Source: OLB7 sp966250335
Lineage (GTDB): Bacteria > Bacteroidota > Ignavibacteria > OLB7
Direction of reading: 5' to 3'
Length of the DNA: 56,204 nt
NCBI GenBank assembly: GCA_966250335.1
Contig: CBINGZ010000040.1
Span: forward strand, 1-56,204
Both the position numbers and the translations under genes were made by a program. Positions 25,401-35,831 of the stretch are shown piece by piece (within the stretch, counting starts at the first letter, position 1; each line of letters opens with the position of its first letter). Under the pieces are notes generated by a model, which worked only from the letters and a program-made list of their open reading frames with translations, searched no databases and was not told the origin of the DNA.

Positions 25401-27370
25401 CCGGCGGTGATCCTGAAGACGTCGCCGTACTTGAGGTAGGCGGAGAGTCTTCTGGGATCGCCGTTGTTGACGACGTTGACCGACTGCGTGCTCCGTTTGC
25501 CGATGGTGACGTTGCCGAAACCGATCAGCGCCGCATCGAACCCGAAGTTCACGTCGATGCCGTAGCCGCTCAGATGAATCTTCTTGACGATCGTGCAGCC
25601 ACGGTACGAGGTCCGCACCCGCATCTCGCCGGTGAACGGTCCCGGCCTGTTCGGTCTGAACCTGACGAACGTCTCCGGGTAGGCGGTCATCGGAAGCAGG
25701 GGGATCGGGAAGACGCTCCTGCGGCCGAAGAAGCCCTGGTCGAACTCTATCGTATCGATCCGGATAGGCTCGTTGACCCCACTGCGATATTGATAGGTCT
25801 GCACGTTGCTGATCTGGTTCGGGCAGACCGCCTCGAACGTCATCGAGTCGATCCTTTCCGAACCGTCCCCCTTCAGCAGGAGCAGAACATCCACCGTGTT
25901 CCCGGTCACCGGTATCACGCCGCTTCCCGGGCAGCGGTCGTCGCTGTAGATCCGGATCGTGTCGGTGCTGGTCATCGTGGTGTCGGCGGCGTTCATCCGG
26001 ACGTGGAACGACCATGCCTCGCCGGGGTTGAGCACGGTCGGGAGTGTCCTCGACGGCTGGTCGGGGCGCCAGTGGAAGATCGTGTCGGTGAAGGCGATGC
26101 TGTCCACCTTCATGCTCCGTCCCGTGTTGTTCGTCACGGTCAGCTGCTTCTCGGCGAAGGGGCGTTCGACGCAGCCGACGTAGAGCGTATCGAGTTCGAT
26201 CTGCCCATCCGAGTAGTCGAGTTCGGTCCTTCTGGTGAAATTGATCGGAACACGAAGAATATTCCCGCAGCGGTTCACGTTGACGATCTGAAGCTCCGCC
26301 GTGATCGTCCCGATGATCGTCGCCTTCATCTGCACGGTGAAGGTCTGCGGGACGTTCTGCTGAAGGTTCAGGAGGGCGGGGGAGGGGGTGAAGAGCTTTC
26401 CGTCGCGTCCCGCGGCCGTGATCCTGACCTGACTTCCGCAGTACGATGTATCAGTGATCGTGAAGCTGAAAGAGGTATCGCTGGTGCAGACCAGGGTGCC
26501 GGAGAGGGAGGTCGGGGTGACGGTGTAGGTCGTCGGGATCGTCCTGTCGCTCTCCTCGCAGCGGGCTCCGCTCCGCATCCGTCCGGTGATCCGGTTGCCG
26601 GTGGCGTCGCAGAGGGTCTGACCGTTCTGGTTCTCGTTGCAGCGGTAGTAGAGCACAAGGCCCGCCTCGTTCCCCTGCAGCGAAAGGTTCCGCCAGCAGC
26701 GGACCTCGAACGGCGTCAGATCGCGGTTCCAGAGCCGCACCTCGTCGATCTGCCCGAGGAACGTCCGGAACCTGGCCGGGTCGTCGTAGAGCCCGTTGCA
26801 GCTTCCGATCTGCATCAGCAGGTTTTTGTTGGCGACCGGATGCAGGCGGGTCAGCGGATAGGTCGGGTTCACCGCGCGCGCCGCCTCGAACCCGTCGATA
26901 TAGAGCCGCGCGGCGGTCGAGGCGCCGTCCCATACCGCCGCCACGTGGACCCATCCCCTGGTGTAGAGATCGGGGAGATCGACGGCCGCGATCGTGTTGT
27001 CCGCGTCCTGCAGTCGGGTGCCGTCGGCGCTCAGGGCGAAGACGACTCTGTTATCCTCGATGTAGACCACCCACTGGTCGTTGTCATCCTTGTTCGGTCC
27101 CCAGAGGCCGCCGAGGAACTGACGCATCCCCGGCTGCGGCTGCGGTTTGATCCACGCCTCGAAGGTGATCGCCGAGCGGATGTTCAGCACGCGATACGAG
27201 CTGTCGACATCGACGTACTGCGCCCCCCTGCCGCTGGTGATCTGGGTGGTCAGCGCATTGCCGACGCACGACTTGTCCTGGTCGCAGCCCGCGGGGAACT
27301 GGGCGCTGCCGGTAAGAGGAGCGCAAAGGAAGACGAACGCAATGAGTGCGACGAGGTAGAACAGTCTCAT
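22445..27370 (-). CDS. 1641-residue T9SS-secreted protein: LamG domain plus choice-of-anchor D repeats
   Basis: A signal peptide (LFYLVALIAFVFLCAPLTGSAQ) is followed by a LamG/concanavalin-like domain at ~40-260 (ITFEAWIKPQPQPG, GWVHVAAVWDGASTAARLYI, GQIDEVRLWNRDLTPFEV). About ten choice-of-anchor D/ASH beta-sandwich units run from ~300 to 1500, with repeated VxFRPxxPxxYYDTL- or IRYCPSDLTD-type strands and 'LxPGES'-type turns. A T9SS type A sorting domain ends it: LSPPTPNPTGGVVVIEV, KLILYNSAGVEVTRLLDG and GSYFYVLEAA. So the product is exported by Sec, crosses the outer membrane through T9SS and is fixed on the cell surface or released. Its ligand is unknown; LamG suggests carbohydrate or protein adhesion. 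The OmpA gene downstream overlaps by four bases. Confidence 0.9.
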   Translation of the reverse strand: MRLFYLVALIAFVFLCAPLTGSAQFPAGCDQDKSCVGNALTTQITSGRGAQYVDVDSSYRVLNIRSAITFEAWIKPQPQPGMRQFLGGLWGPNKDDNDQWVVYIEDNRVVFALSADGTRLQDADNTIAAVDLPDLYTRGWVHVAAVWDGASTAARLYIDGFEAARAVNPTYPLTRLHPVANKNLLMQIGSCNGLYDDPARFRTFLGQIDEVRLWNRDLTPFEVRCWRNLSLQGNEAGLVLYYRCNENQNGQTLCDATGNRITGRMRSGARCEESDRTIPTTYTVTPTSLSGTLVCTSDTSFSFTITDTSYCGSQVRITAAGRDGKLFTPSPALLNLQQNVPQTFTVQMKATIIGTITAELQIVNVNRCGNILRVPINFTRRTELDYSDGQIELDTLYVGCVERPFAEKQLTVTNNTGRSMKVDSIAFTDTIFHWRPDQPSRTLPTVLNPGEAWSFHVRMNAADTTMTSTDTIRIYSDDRCPGSGVIPVTGNTVDVLLLLKGDGSERIDSMTFEAVCPNQISNVQTYQYRSGVNEPIRIDTIEFDQGFFGRRSVFPIPLLPMTAYPETFVRFRPNRPGPFTGEMRVRTSYRGCTIVKKIHLSGYGIDVNFGFDAALIGFGNVTIGKRSTQSVNVVNNGDPRRLSAYLKYGDVFRITAGRSFSLGKGGSGAVTVEFRPREPITYYDTLCVFDEECFSTMCIPVSGTGVFEALSFEPPYLSLSNVIGCQCRNDSVVVKNITAAPVVVSSVVLNDATGKFSVVSLFTPGTLQPGESRKCIIRYCPSDLTDDRADVAYIDLDLDDGQKYQILLRGSSAVPKIYVTPLTTYGNVEIGTTKTDRILIENISTVPLEITSINPPAGYTVISTSRTVPATLQPRDSLLVDVQFAPTQETLYDGFLNVTSTTPCGIAQTGRLTGRGIIYRLDVPLSFINFGLIRPCDCAEREIPLPNGSSFKPIEIDSIWIDGRFVTNPNPIVYSWRSKLTGGRTLPYSIPPGATDTLVIGFCPNIPAVAANLVADAKLHIRSHTVDWSREDTVTMSGRREMNFQPNRTNVNFPNIRAGFSSGPQIVEITVPDEFLNPSGDSLVITDITFNPDQRVFTASAVNGAPFPWVIKRGDTFRIRVIFSPRAPRLYIARMQIHTSFPCKDMDTTVLVRGEGFAFPYGMRIAFDTSSNGLDTFDLTTCDTLLLPIIADRDMPQDRIDIQFRVGYDSTLAELVDVSSRYSTNITVVDTGDGGRITLREAFDVKADTIAWVRFAPKVGDTILTVYLDEVDFDSDSLVLYKIVVPPDSAFIMVSEPRIAVTSMTRFDTVNIRDCLERIVAVSNPGRIPVSFDTLTLPLGHTIVASSIPYPTTLNPGDTIHLTVRFCPFREELYDTTILAHSSFPCPIADTGRIYSFGYAPPFPFRLALDPNIGTVDTIRGTIADTVTVTIISDRDIPQTPLDVGFTLQYNRRALQFLDISSTYSPGATASGGNGGLRVSLPGCDSIAQGEIARLRFQVAVPDSILSPMRLAVEGSDFTSDSAFWVKLIPQGDTGAVQVDSRCNITRLDFAGGANKLSPPTPNPTGGVVVIEVAFFEDARAKLILYNSAGVEVTRLLDGGELLPGGRYRLEFDTSELPTGSYFYVLEAAHFTATERLQVIR

Positions 27371-27423
27371 AGATCTGAGGAGAAATCCACGGGGACCATG
27401 CCGGGCGAATATCGGATCGGGAG

Positions 27424-29010
27424 TTACATGCGATGTATCGCATACGTGGCCGTGCGCGATCCGGCGCGGAGCGCGCAGAGGTAGACGCCGGGGGGGAGAT
27501 CGAGCGAGAGGGGGATCTCATGGACTCCGGCGGCAAGCCTCCGGTTCACGAGCGCCGCGACCCGTTCGCCGGTGACGCTCGTCAGGTCGAGCCGCACATC
27601 GGTTTCCCTGTCGATCGAGAATCGAAGCAGGGTCGAGGTAGAGAAGGGATTGGGATAGCTCCCCAGGATCGCGACTCCCGTTTCCGTCGTCCGGTTCCGA
27701 TCGGAGCCGGAGATCTGCGCCTTCAGGATATCGAGCGGTATGAGGGTCTCGTCCTGAAGCACGGTGCGGGCTTCGTTCAGCGGCATGCCGAACCAGTCGG
27801 TGAGGACCTCGGCGTAGACCGTCCGATAGTCGATCTGGAACTGGAGGTCGCCGTTGGCGTTCAGGTTCTTCAGATCGGGGGGATCGCCGAAGACGCCGCT
27901 GTTGACCTGGGTTCCGAAGACGAGCTGAACCGAGGCGGCGCCGTGGTCGGTGCCGAAGCTGCCGTTCTCGTGCGGGCGCCGTCCGAACTCGCTGACCGTC
28001 ATTCCCATCACCCTGTCCGCCTGGCCCAGTCGGGTCATGTCGAACATGAACTGCGAGACGGCGTCGCTCATCCGTTCAAGCAGATATGGATGGGTTCCGA
28101 CATAATCGCCGTTCCCCATATCGACCTGCTGCTGCACGTGCGTGTCGAATCCCCCCAGGGATACGATATAGACCTTCGAGGTCAGTCCGCCGGCGATCAG
28201 CGCCGCCACGGAGCCGAGCTGCTTGGCGAGGACGTCGTCGTTGTACTTCCCCTGGATCTGCGTCTTCCCCGCGTTGTAGGCCTCCCTGACCGCCTGGGCG
28301 TACTTGTTCGATCGGTTCGCGATATCCGCGACGAACCGGTATTCATCGTAATAGGCCGTCCCCGCGCTCTCTGGATCGAGTTCATCGAGCTGCGATGCGA
28401 CCCCCTGAAGCTGATCGGGATTGATCACCTCGATCCCCATCCGTCCCTTCGAGCTGAGAAGCGCCAGCGAGAAGCCGCCGAACTGTATCGCAAGAGGATG
28501 ATCCGGGAGAGATGCGGGGAAGGAGGGATATTTCTTCTCGAGATATCTGCCGATCCATCCCGTCTCCAGCCGCGTGTTCGGATCGGAGTTGTTGATGCCG
28601 CTCAGCCAGATATCGGTGGAGCGGAAATGGGAGAGGTTCGGGTTCGGGTAGCCGACTCCCTGAACGATCGAGAGGGTGCCGATCTCCAGCATCCTCGCCA
28701 TCCCCCCCTTGTCCCCCTTGGCGAAGTTCGGGTGGAGAAAGATGTCTCCGATATTGTTCCAGGCGTACTCCTTCTGCACGGCGATCTTCGGACGGAGCTT
28801 GTAGTACTCGTCGTCGAGCGCCGGGATCACCATGTTCAGCCCGTCGTTGCCGCCGAAGAGCTGGATCACGACAAGGATGCGATCGTTGTCGGTCGGGAGC
28901 TGCGCCAGCGCTCCGAGGGTGGTGTTCGCCCGGAGCGGCAGTCCGCCCACCATGATCGGAGCGGCTGCGGCGCCGGCTGCGGCCGTCTTGAGAAATGTGC
29001 GTCGTTTCAT
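27424..29010 (-). CDS. DUF1501 family protein with Tat signal and T9SS sorting domain
   Basis: 528 residues. The N-terminus MKRRTFLKTAAAGAAAAP is a twin-arginine signal. The DUF1501 body (sulphatase/alkaline-phosphatase-like superfamily) spans ~40-430: ILVVIQLFGGNDGLNMVIP, LSIVQGVGYPNPNLSHFRST, YIVSLGGFDTHVQQ, VMGMTVSEFGRRPHENGSFG and TDHGAASVQLVFG. The last ~80 residues are a T9SS type A sorting domain (AILGSYPNPFSTSTLLRFSI, VTGERVAALVNRRLAAG, PPGVYLCALRAG). Tat export followed by T9SS secretion is unusual, since most T9SS clients use Sec. It follows the DUF1800 gene by 81 bases on the same strand, the standard DUF1800-DUF1501 pair. The function of the pair is not known. Confidence 0.9.
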   Translation of the reverse strand: MKRRTFLKTAAAGAAAAPIMVGGLPLRANTTLGALAQLPTDNDRILVVIQLFGGNDGLNMVIPALDDEYYKLRPKIAVQKEYAWNNIGDIFLHPNFAKGDKGGMARMLEIGTLSIVQGVGYPNPNLSHFRSTDIWLSGINNSDPNTRLETGWIGRYLEKKYPSFPASLPDHPLAIQFGGFSLALLSSKGRMGIEVINPDQLQGVASQLDELDPESAGTAYYDEYRFVADIANRSNKYAQAVREAYNAGKTQIQGKYNDDVLAKQLGSVAALIAGGLTSKVYIVSLGGFDTHVQQQVDMGNGDYVGTHPYLLERMSDAVSQFMFDMTRLGQADRVMGMTVSEFGRRPHENGSFGTDHGAASVQLVFGTQVNSGVFGDPPDLKNLNANGDLQFQIDYRTVYAEVLTDWFGMPLNEARTVLQDETLIPLDILKAQISGSDRNRTTETGVAILGSYPNPFSTSTLLRFSIDRETDVRLDLTSVTGERVAALVNRRLAAGVHEIPLSLDLPPGVYLCALRAGSRTATYAIHRM

Positions 29011-29091
29011 CGCGAGGAGTCTATGTATCGTGATCGGAGGAGTCGTTCGTCACATCGTATCGTCGTGTGATCCGGCGCCGGGAACGGCGGC

Positions 29092-30675
29092 TCAGCAGAG
29101 CTGGAAGTCGGGGAGTTCCACCAGGGTCAGCAGCAGATCGCGCATGTTCCGCGCGGCGCTGGAGGGGCTGTCCTGCAGGATGTTCCCCCATTCGTAATCG
29201 GGCGCCCCGCCGACGAGCTTCCGCACGAAGATCGTTTTCCTGCCGTTGGAGAGGGGACGCGGGAGCATGAGCGCCGCCAGGTTCTTCACCAGCTCGTTGA
29301 CGTCGGTGCTGTTCGGGAACTGCTCGATGAACGCCAGCGTCCGGTCGTCGTCCATGGCGTTCACCACCGCCGAGGCGACCGACGCGCGGATCGGGAAGGT
29401 GGTGGTCGTGATCCATTCGTGGTGCCCCGGCCAGCCGCCGACGTTCGGGGGATCGAACGTGGCCTGCCCCATCGCCGACATATCCTCGAAGAAGTTGCGG
29501 GAGGCTCCGAGCTGCCGGGCCATGCCGATCTCGAACTCCGCCGGCGTCTTGATCTGCGATCCGATATTTGCGTTGTCGTAGAAGTGGGCGCTCTTCAGCA
29601 GGGCGGCCAGGACCGGCTTCATATCGAAGTTGCTGGCGATGAAGATCTCCGCCATCGCGTTGATGACCGCGTCGTCCGATTTCGTCGGGTTGCTGTAGAC
29701 GAAGAAGCGGTAGAGCTTCCGGCAGATGAACCGCGCCGTCTCGTTCGGCCGCCGCTCGAATATCGTTTCGATCAGCTTCAGCACCTCTTCCTGCCGCACC
29801 TTGAACTCGGTGTTCGTGGTGCTGTCGCGCGCCGGGAAGGAGACGCCGAGGAACTGCTTCGCCCCGGTGTCGTGGAACGGCGGTTCGAAATATGTCGCAA
29901 ACGGACCGTTCGGGTTCTTCTCGTCGGAGTACTGGTTCACCCGCCATCCGGTCAGGATGCGCGCCGCCTCCTTGATATCCCCCTCGGTGTAGTAGCCGAT
30001 GCCGGTGGTGAAGAGCTCCAGCAGTTCGCGCGCGTAGTTCTCGTTCGGCGCGCCGGCGCTGTTCAGGTTTCCTCCCAGGTAGACAAGCATCGCACCGTCG
30101 AGCGTGACGTTGAAGACGAGCTGACGGAAGTTGCCGAGCCCTCCTTCACGGAAGAGCTTGTTCTGCCGGTAGAGGAGCGGTCCCACCACGTAATCGAGAT
30201 CGACCTCGAACTCCGTGGTGAAGTGGTTGCTCCAGAACGCCGTCATCTTCTCGGCAAGGGTCAGCCCGGCGTCGCGCATCGCCGCGGAGTACCATTCCCG
30301 CAGCTTCCTGGCGTCGTTGTTCCACTGGGTGCGGACGATGTTCTGGTACTCGGTGCTCAATCCCCCCAGGCTCTCGGTCTGGCTGTCCTGCATATCGGGC
30401 GGGTTCGGGGCGCTCACGTTCTCCAGCAGCGCGTCGACGGCGGCCGACGGGCTCATCGTCATCACCGTCCCGATATCGGCCCAGCGTGGGAGGAAGGTCG
30501 TGCGGCGGAGAAGGTGTCCCGCGCGGACGGCGTCCCACGGCTGCTCGGCGGTGGGGACGTACGGTTCCAGTCCGGTTGCGACCCGCGCGCTCGATGCGGA
30601 ATCGTGGGCGCGGGAAACGTTGCCCAGCGGCTCGCGTGCGTGGAGCCAGCGGGTGAAAAGGTCTCGACGATTCAT
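29092..30675 (-). CDS. DUF1800 family protein
   Basis: 527 residues from ATG 30675 (GGAGG ten bases upstream; the frame is open to 31026 but that extension is Arg-rich antisense-like). It starts MNRRDLFTRW and contains the DUF1800 signatures: DAVRAGHLLRRTTFLPRWAD, LREWYSAAMRDAGLTLAEKM, TAFWSNHFTTEFEVD, GAPNENYARELLELFTTGIG, YTEGDIKEAARILTGWRVNQ, FLGVSFPARDS, FICRKLYRFFVYS and FDPPNVGGWPGHHEWI. DUF1800 proteins are nearly always encoded next to DUF1501 proteins, as here; they are probably exported, though no classical signal peptide is visible in this one. Function unknown. Confidence 0.92.
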   Translation of the reverse strand: MNRRDLFTRWLHAREPLGNVSRAHDSASSARVATGLEPYVPTAEQPWDAVRAGHLLRRTTFLPRWADIGTVMTMSPSAAVDALLENVSAPNPPDMQDSQTESLGGLSTEYQNIVRTQWNNDARKLREWYSAAMRDAGLTLAEKMTAFWSNHFTTEFEVDLDYVVGPLLYRQNKLFREGGLGNFRQLVFNVTLDGAMLVYLGGNLNSAGAPNENYARELLELFTTGIGYYTEGDIKEAARILTGWRVNQYSDEKNPNGPFATYFEPPFHDTGAKQFLGVSFPARDSTTNTEFKVRQEEVLKLIETIFERRPNETARFICRKLYRFFVYSNPTKSDDAVINAMAEIFIASNFDMKPVLAALLKSAHFYDNANIGSQIKTPAEFEIGMARQLGASRNFFEDMSAMGQATFDPPNVGGWPGHHEWITTTTFPIRASVASAVVNAMDDDRTLAFIEQFPNSTDVNELVKNLAALMLPRPLSNGRKTIFVRKLVGGAPDYEWGNILQDSPSSAARNMRDLLLTLVELPDFQLC

Positions 30676-31183
30676 AGAGGAGGTTCCTCCGGAGAGGTTC
30701 GCGTTCGTTTCGCGTATGTGGAGCATCCCGACGACGTCTGTCTTCGGGATGCCGCGGATGAGGGCTCCGGTCCGTGCCCGTGGGGGCCGGCGACAACGAG
30801 GCGCATGACGCGATACCGCCTTCCGTGAAGGAGGGAGGTCCGCTCGATGCGGTTGCCGACGTGCTGATCGGAAGAGGGGCGTGCGGCGCGGAGAATGGGC
30901 GATCCGGCGCTGCTGCCGCAATCGACCGGGTTGTACCCTTCCGGGAAACGGACGTTTCCCGATAAAAGTTAGCCCCTGCCGATATCGGTTCCGACAGGGG
31001 AGAATATAACAATCCCCCCGGCTCACGACACGATTGTTTCGGTGAAGTTACACCGCCGGACCGGCCTCGTCTCTCCATAAGATCCGGTCGGAGGACGTCG
31101 GGGAACCTCATTGATTTATTCCCTCCGATCTTCTACACTCCCTCCACAATTCACGGCAGGTTGGACCTTTCGGAGGCACGGCA
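30676..31183. other. divergent intergenic region with two adjacent hairpins
   Basis: 508 bases without a gene. Two hairpins stand side by side: 30942-30961 (CGGGAAAC / GTTTCCCG, 8 bp, 4-base loop) and 30973-31000 (cccctgccg / cgacagggg, one mismatch). Read on the minus strand they would sit in a long leader of the DUF1800-DUF1501 operon, about 270-325 bases before its start. For the plus gene at 31184, GGAGG lies seven bases before the ATG. No promoter box fits well. Confidence 0.4.
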
Positions 31184-32692
31184 ATGGAAGCTCTCATCGG
31201 TTCATTCACGGTTCGCCGGTATCTTCTTCCTTCTCTTCTTCTGCTCATCTGCGCCGGCGCCCGCGCGCAGGAGTTCACGGTCTACGACAACGGCCTCATC
31301 TACGATACCTCGACGGTTCGCGTCCTGCACAGGATTGTCGATTCGCTCCATCTGAAGTTCAAGTATTGCGATCCGCCCCGGACCTTCTATTCGCATTATC
31401 AGACCTGCGGACATCAGATAACTCTCAGCCATCCCCAGATCGATCTCGACAGGATCATGGATGCCATGGACAGGAACGCTTCCTATGAAGCTGTTCTTGC
31501 CATATATCCGGGTGCGGTGAGTTTTGCCGGAAAGGATATGCTGATCATCAAGCAGGAGGGGGTCAGTTATGAAGGGGATAGCGTTGTACGGCTCTACGCT
31601 CCTCAGTCGCAACGCGGCTTGACGATCGATATCCCTTGTTCCGATGAATCCAGGAGCGGCAACAAGGTCGCAGGCAGATGGATCTACGAAGCCTACACTC
31701 CGCCGGATGATGGAAGTCGCCAGATCACTGCCTACTATCTCCTCGATGACTTTACGCGCAAGCCGCTGCCGGAAAAGTATGCCCGACTTATCCAGTATGC
31801 CGACTGTCTGGTCGATACGACGACGGAGGTAATGATCGAGGTCGAGGAGAGCGATCAGGGGGATTTCACGCGCGCGCTCGATCGTCTCCGTCCGTTTCTC
31901 GCGGAAGTGCCGTGGCCGGAACCGTACGACTATGCCTCGAGCAACGAGCATGAGGCCGCCGTGGTGAACTGGTGGCATGCCAGATACACGCTTGCCGATA
32001 CCGGTCTCCGTCAGCGACGGACCTTCCTGAAGATGCTGGCCGACGTTGCCGAGCTGGGCATCCGGAACTGCTGCAGCGACGGGGATCTGGAGGGTCTGGT
32101 GGCTCAATACATCTCCAAGGAACTCGCCCTGGAACTGAAGCGTCGCCGACAGGTGATCGGGAGCTGCAGCATGGATGACGGGCCGAGAATGCATGCGCAG
32201 CAGATTGCTCTCCTTGCGGCCGAGACCGCCAGGTGGGAGGTGTTCCTGCGCGCGCATCTGAACATCATGAACGATCGGTTCGCCCGCATGACCGACGGAA
32301 GCTATGCGTGGAAGGAGCGCAAGACATATATCCGCGAACTGGAAAGTCTCGACATCAACGTGCTCGATCTCCTCTTCGGGGTATCATTCAGGATGGAGAA
32401 CCCGAGCAACAACCACTACCACGGCTCCATAGGCCGCATGGGAAGAGCGATCTCCGAATCGAAACAGCGGAAAGAGTTCGAATCGCGAATCGTGGAGATG
32501 ATGAAGGACACGGCTCTGGACGACTACAACAGGCTCATCATGTTTTATCTCTATGCGAGCTATCTCCACGAGCTCGACGATCGCACGATACGTGACGCCC
32601 GGCTTGCGGAGCTCCGGAAAGGATCGGCCGGTCTGTCGAACTACATCCGCACCGAGCTGGCCGACCTGAAATTCCGCGACGACGACCGCTAG
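31184..32692 (+). CDS. secreted protein of unknown function
   Basis: 502 residues starting with a signal peptide (YLLPSLLLLICAGARAQ); GGAGG seven bases upstream supports the start. I recognise no family. The first ~140 residues are mixed alpha/beta with three Cys (KFKYCDPP, HYQTCGHQI, IDIPCSDES). A middle region ~165-200 (YYLLDDFTRKPLPEKYARLI) could be a small beta domain. Residues ~260-500 are helical, with DLEGLVAQYISKELALELKR, RWEVFLRAHLNIMNDRFARM and MMKDTALDDYNRLIMFYLYA. It has no lipobox and no T9SS tail, so it is most likely periplasmic. It is a single-gene unit, divergent from the DUF1800 operon and convergent with the next gene. Confidence 0.75.
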   Translation: MEALIGSFTVRRYLLPSLLLLICAGARAQEFTVYDNGLIYDTSTVRVLHRIVDSLHLKFKYCDPPRTFYSHYQTCGHQITLSHPQIDLDRIMDAMDRNASYEAVLAIYPGAVSFAGKDMLIIKQEGVSYEGDSVVRLYAPQSQRGLTIDIPCSDESRSGNKVAGRWIYEAYTPPDDGSRQITAYYLLDDFTRKPLPEKYARLIQYADCLVDTTTEVMIEVEESDQGDFTRALDRLRPFLAEVPWPEPYDYASSNEHEAAVVNWWHARYTLADTGLRQRRTFLKMLADVAELGIRNCCSDGDLEGLVAQYISKELALELKRRRQVIGSCSMDDGPRMHAQQIALLAAETARWEVFLRAHLNIMNDRFARMTDGSYAWKERKTYIRELESLDINVLDLLFGVSFRMENPSNNHYHGSIGRMGRAISESKQRKEFESRIVEMMKDTALDDYNRLIMFYLYASYLHELDDRTIRDARLAELRKGSAGLSNYIRTELADLKFRDDDR

Positions 32693-32777
32693 TCCAAGCA
32701 GGATCGAAGAACCGGAGCCGCTTGACATTCGGCACGCCGGGGCGTAATTTCGGCCTCCTTCCCCTATGCGACTTACC

Positions 32778-32795
32778 ATACAACCGGGGTTGTAT
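32778..32795. other. perfect palindrome in a convergent gap
   Basis: atacaaccggggttgtat is an 8-bp perfect inverted repeat with two central bases, and a related half (catacaaccctggttt) follows at 32837-32852. It sits between genes ending at 32692 and 32922. It could be a protein-binding site or the tip of a terminator hairpin. Confidence 0.35.
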
Positions 32796-32921
32796 CCACG
32801 ATCGAACACCGTTTATGCGTCCGGTGCCGATCACTGTCATACAACCCTGGTTTATTTACCGGCGTCGACCGGGCACCCGCAATGACTTCCTTCCGTTCGA
32901 TAGCTCCCGGAATCGGATACT

Positions 32922-33599
32922 CTATTTGCCGAAGGTGGAGGTGGCGGTGAACGAGAACTCGTACCAGGGGCGTCCCTGCACCACGTCGTACCCGGCGCGA
33001 CCCCGGAAGCCGTAGTGGTGCATCGGGAAGAGACCGAGATACCTGATGCCGAGAGGGTTCATGACGCCGAACCATCCCTCGGCGTAGGGAGCGATCCCCT
33101 TGAAGTCGGTGGCGACCCCGGCGCCGCCGGAAACCCCGAGCCAGTAGAAGTTCCGGCTGTCGATCGCGCCGAACCTGTGGTCGAGATGGGCGCTTCCGCG
33201 CAGCATGATCGACTGCTCGCGCTCGAAGTAGTAGGCGATCTCTCCCTGGAGACGTGCGTCGGGGAAATAGTACATCTGTGTCGGATCGCCGCCGAACGAC
33301 GTCCCGCTGGAGAGCGCCACACCTGCATAGACGTTCCCCTCCTCCGCAAGAAACGAGACGCTCGGCGGAATGACCGTCGTCAGACCTACCACCATCCCCA
33401 CCGGCAGACTGAGCGCCGTGAAGGCATGGAGCATCAGCCGTTCGTAGCGGGTCTGATGGGCATAGCGCGGTTTGGTGATCTGAAGCGTATCGTACCAGGG
33501 TCGGACGCTGTCGGCCGGCGGCTGGGCCGTCGCGTCGCAGAGAAGGAGGAGGAGCAGGGAGATGAGCCCGACGCCGATTCGTCGCCGGGCCCCTCTCAT
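32922..33599 (-). CDS. putative outer-membrane protein of unknown function
   Basis: 225 residues from ATG 33599, which places a normal signal peptide at the N-terminus (GVGLISLLLLLLCDATAQ); an in-frame ATG at 33641 would add 14 residues. After a short helical part (~30-75: RYERLMLHAFTALSLPVGMV), the rest alternates in beta-barrel style: AYYFEREQSIMLRGSAHLDH, FYWLGVSGGAGVATDFKG, YAEGWFGVMNPLGIRYLG and a final YEFSFTATSTFGK. About eight strands can be drawn. No family was recognised. It is 18 bases from nothing on either side and appears to be a single gene upstream of acs on the same strand. Confidence 0.65.
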   Translation of the reverse strand: MRGARRRIGVGLISLLLLLLCDATAQPPADSVRPWYDTLQITKPRYAHQTRYERLMLHAFTALSLPVGMVVGLTTVIPPSVSFLAEEGNVYAGVALSSGTSFGGDPTQMYYFPDARLQGEIAYYFEREQSIMLRGSAHLDHRFGAIDSRNFYWLGVSGGAGVATDFKGIAPYAEGWFGVMNPLGIRYLGLFPMHHYGFRGRAGYDVVQGRPWYEFSFTATSTFGK

Positions 33600-33680
33600 G
33601 CTTCGGGGATGGGGGGGTATATACGTCATATCGATCCGCATGGGAGACGCGCGGGATCGGGTGCGTATTGAAGGAAGCTC

Positions 33681-35663
<1,983 letters not shown>

Positions 35664-35756
35664 GATGCGTTCTCCCTGGTGTTTGCGTGTCCCTGAAAAT
35701 AACCGTCGCGGAGCGATCGGCGCAATCGGGAGCGCGGGTTCGGGTCGATACCATGC

Positions 35757-35808
35757 AAAAAAAGAGCCGGTGGAGAATCGCATCTCGATGCGTCTTCTCC
35801 ACCGGCTC
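35757..35808 (-). terminator. rho-independent terminator of the 36332-35832 gene
   Basis: Perfect 14-bp stem (gagccggtggagaa / ttctccaccggctc, 35764-35808) topped by a second CGCAT/ATGCG stem, followed on the minus strand by seven T residues (35763-35757). Confidence 0.9.
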
Positions 35809-35831
35809 ACTCTGTGTCGTCTGGTTCGCTC

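Noticed and set aside
30676..31026. N-terminal extension of the DUF1800 protein
   Set aside because: The added residues are Arg/Pro-rich and non-coding in character; the MNRRDLF start has GGAGG upstream.
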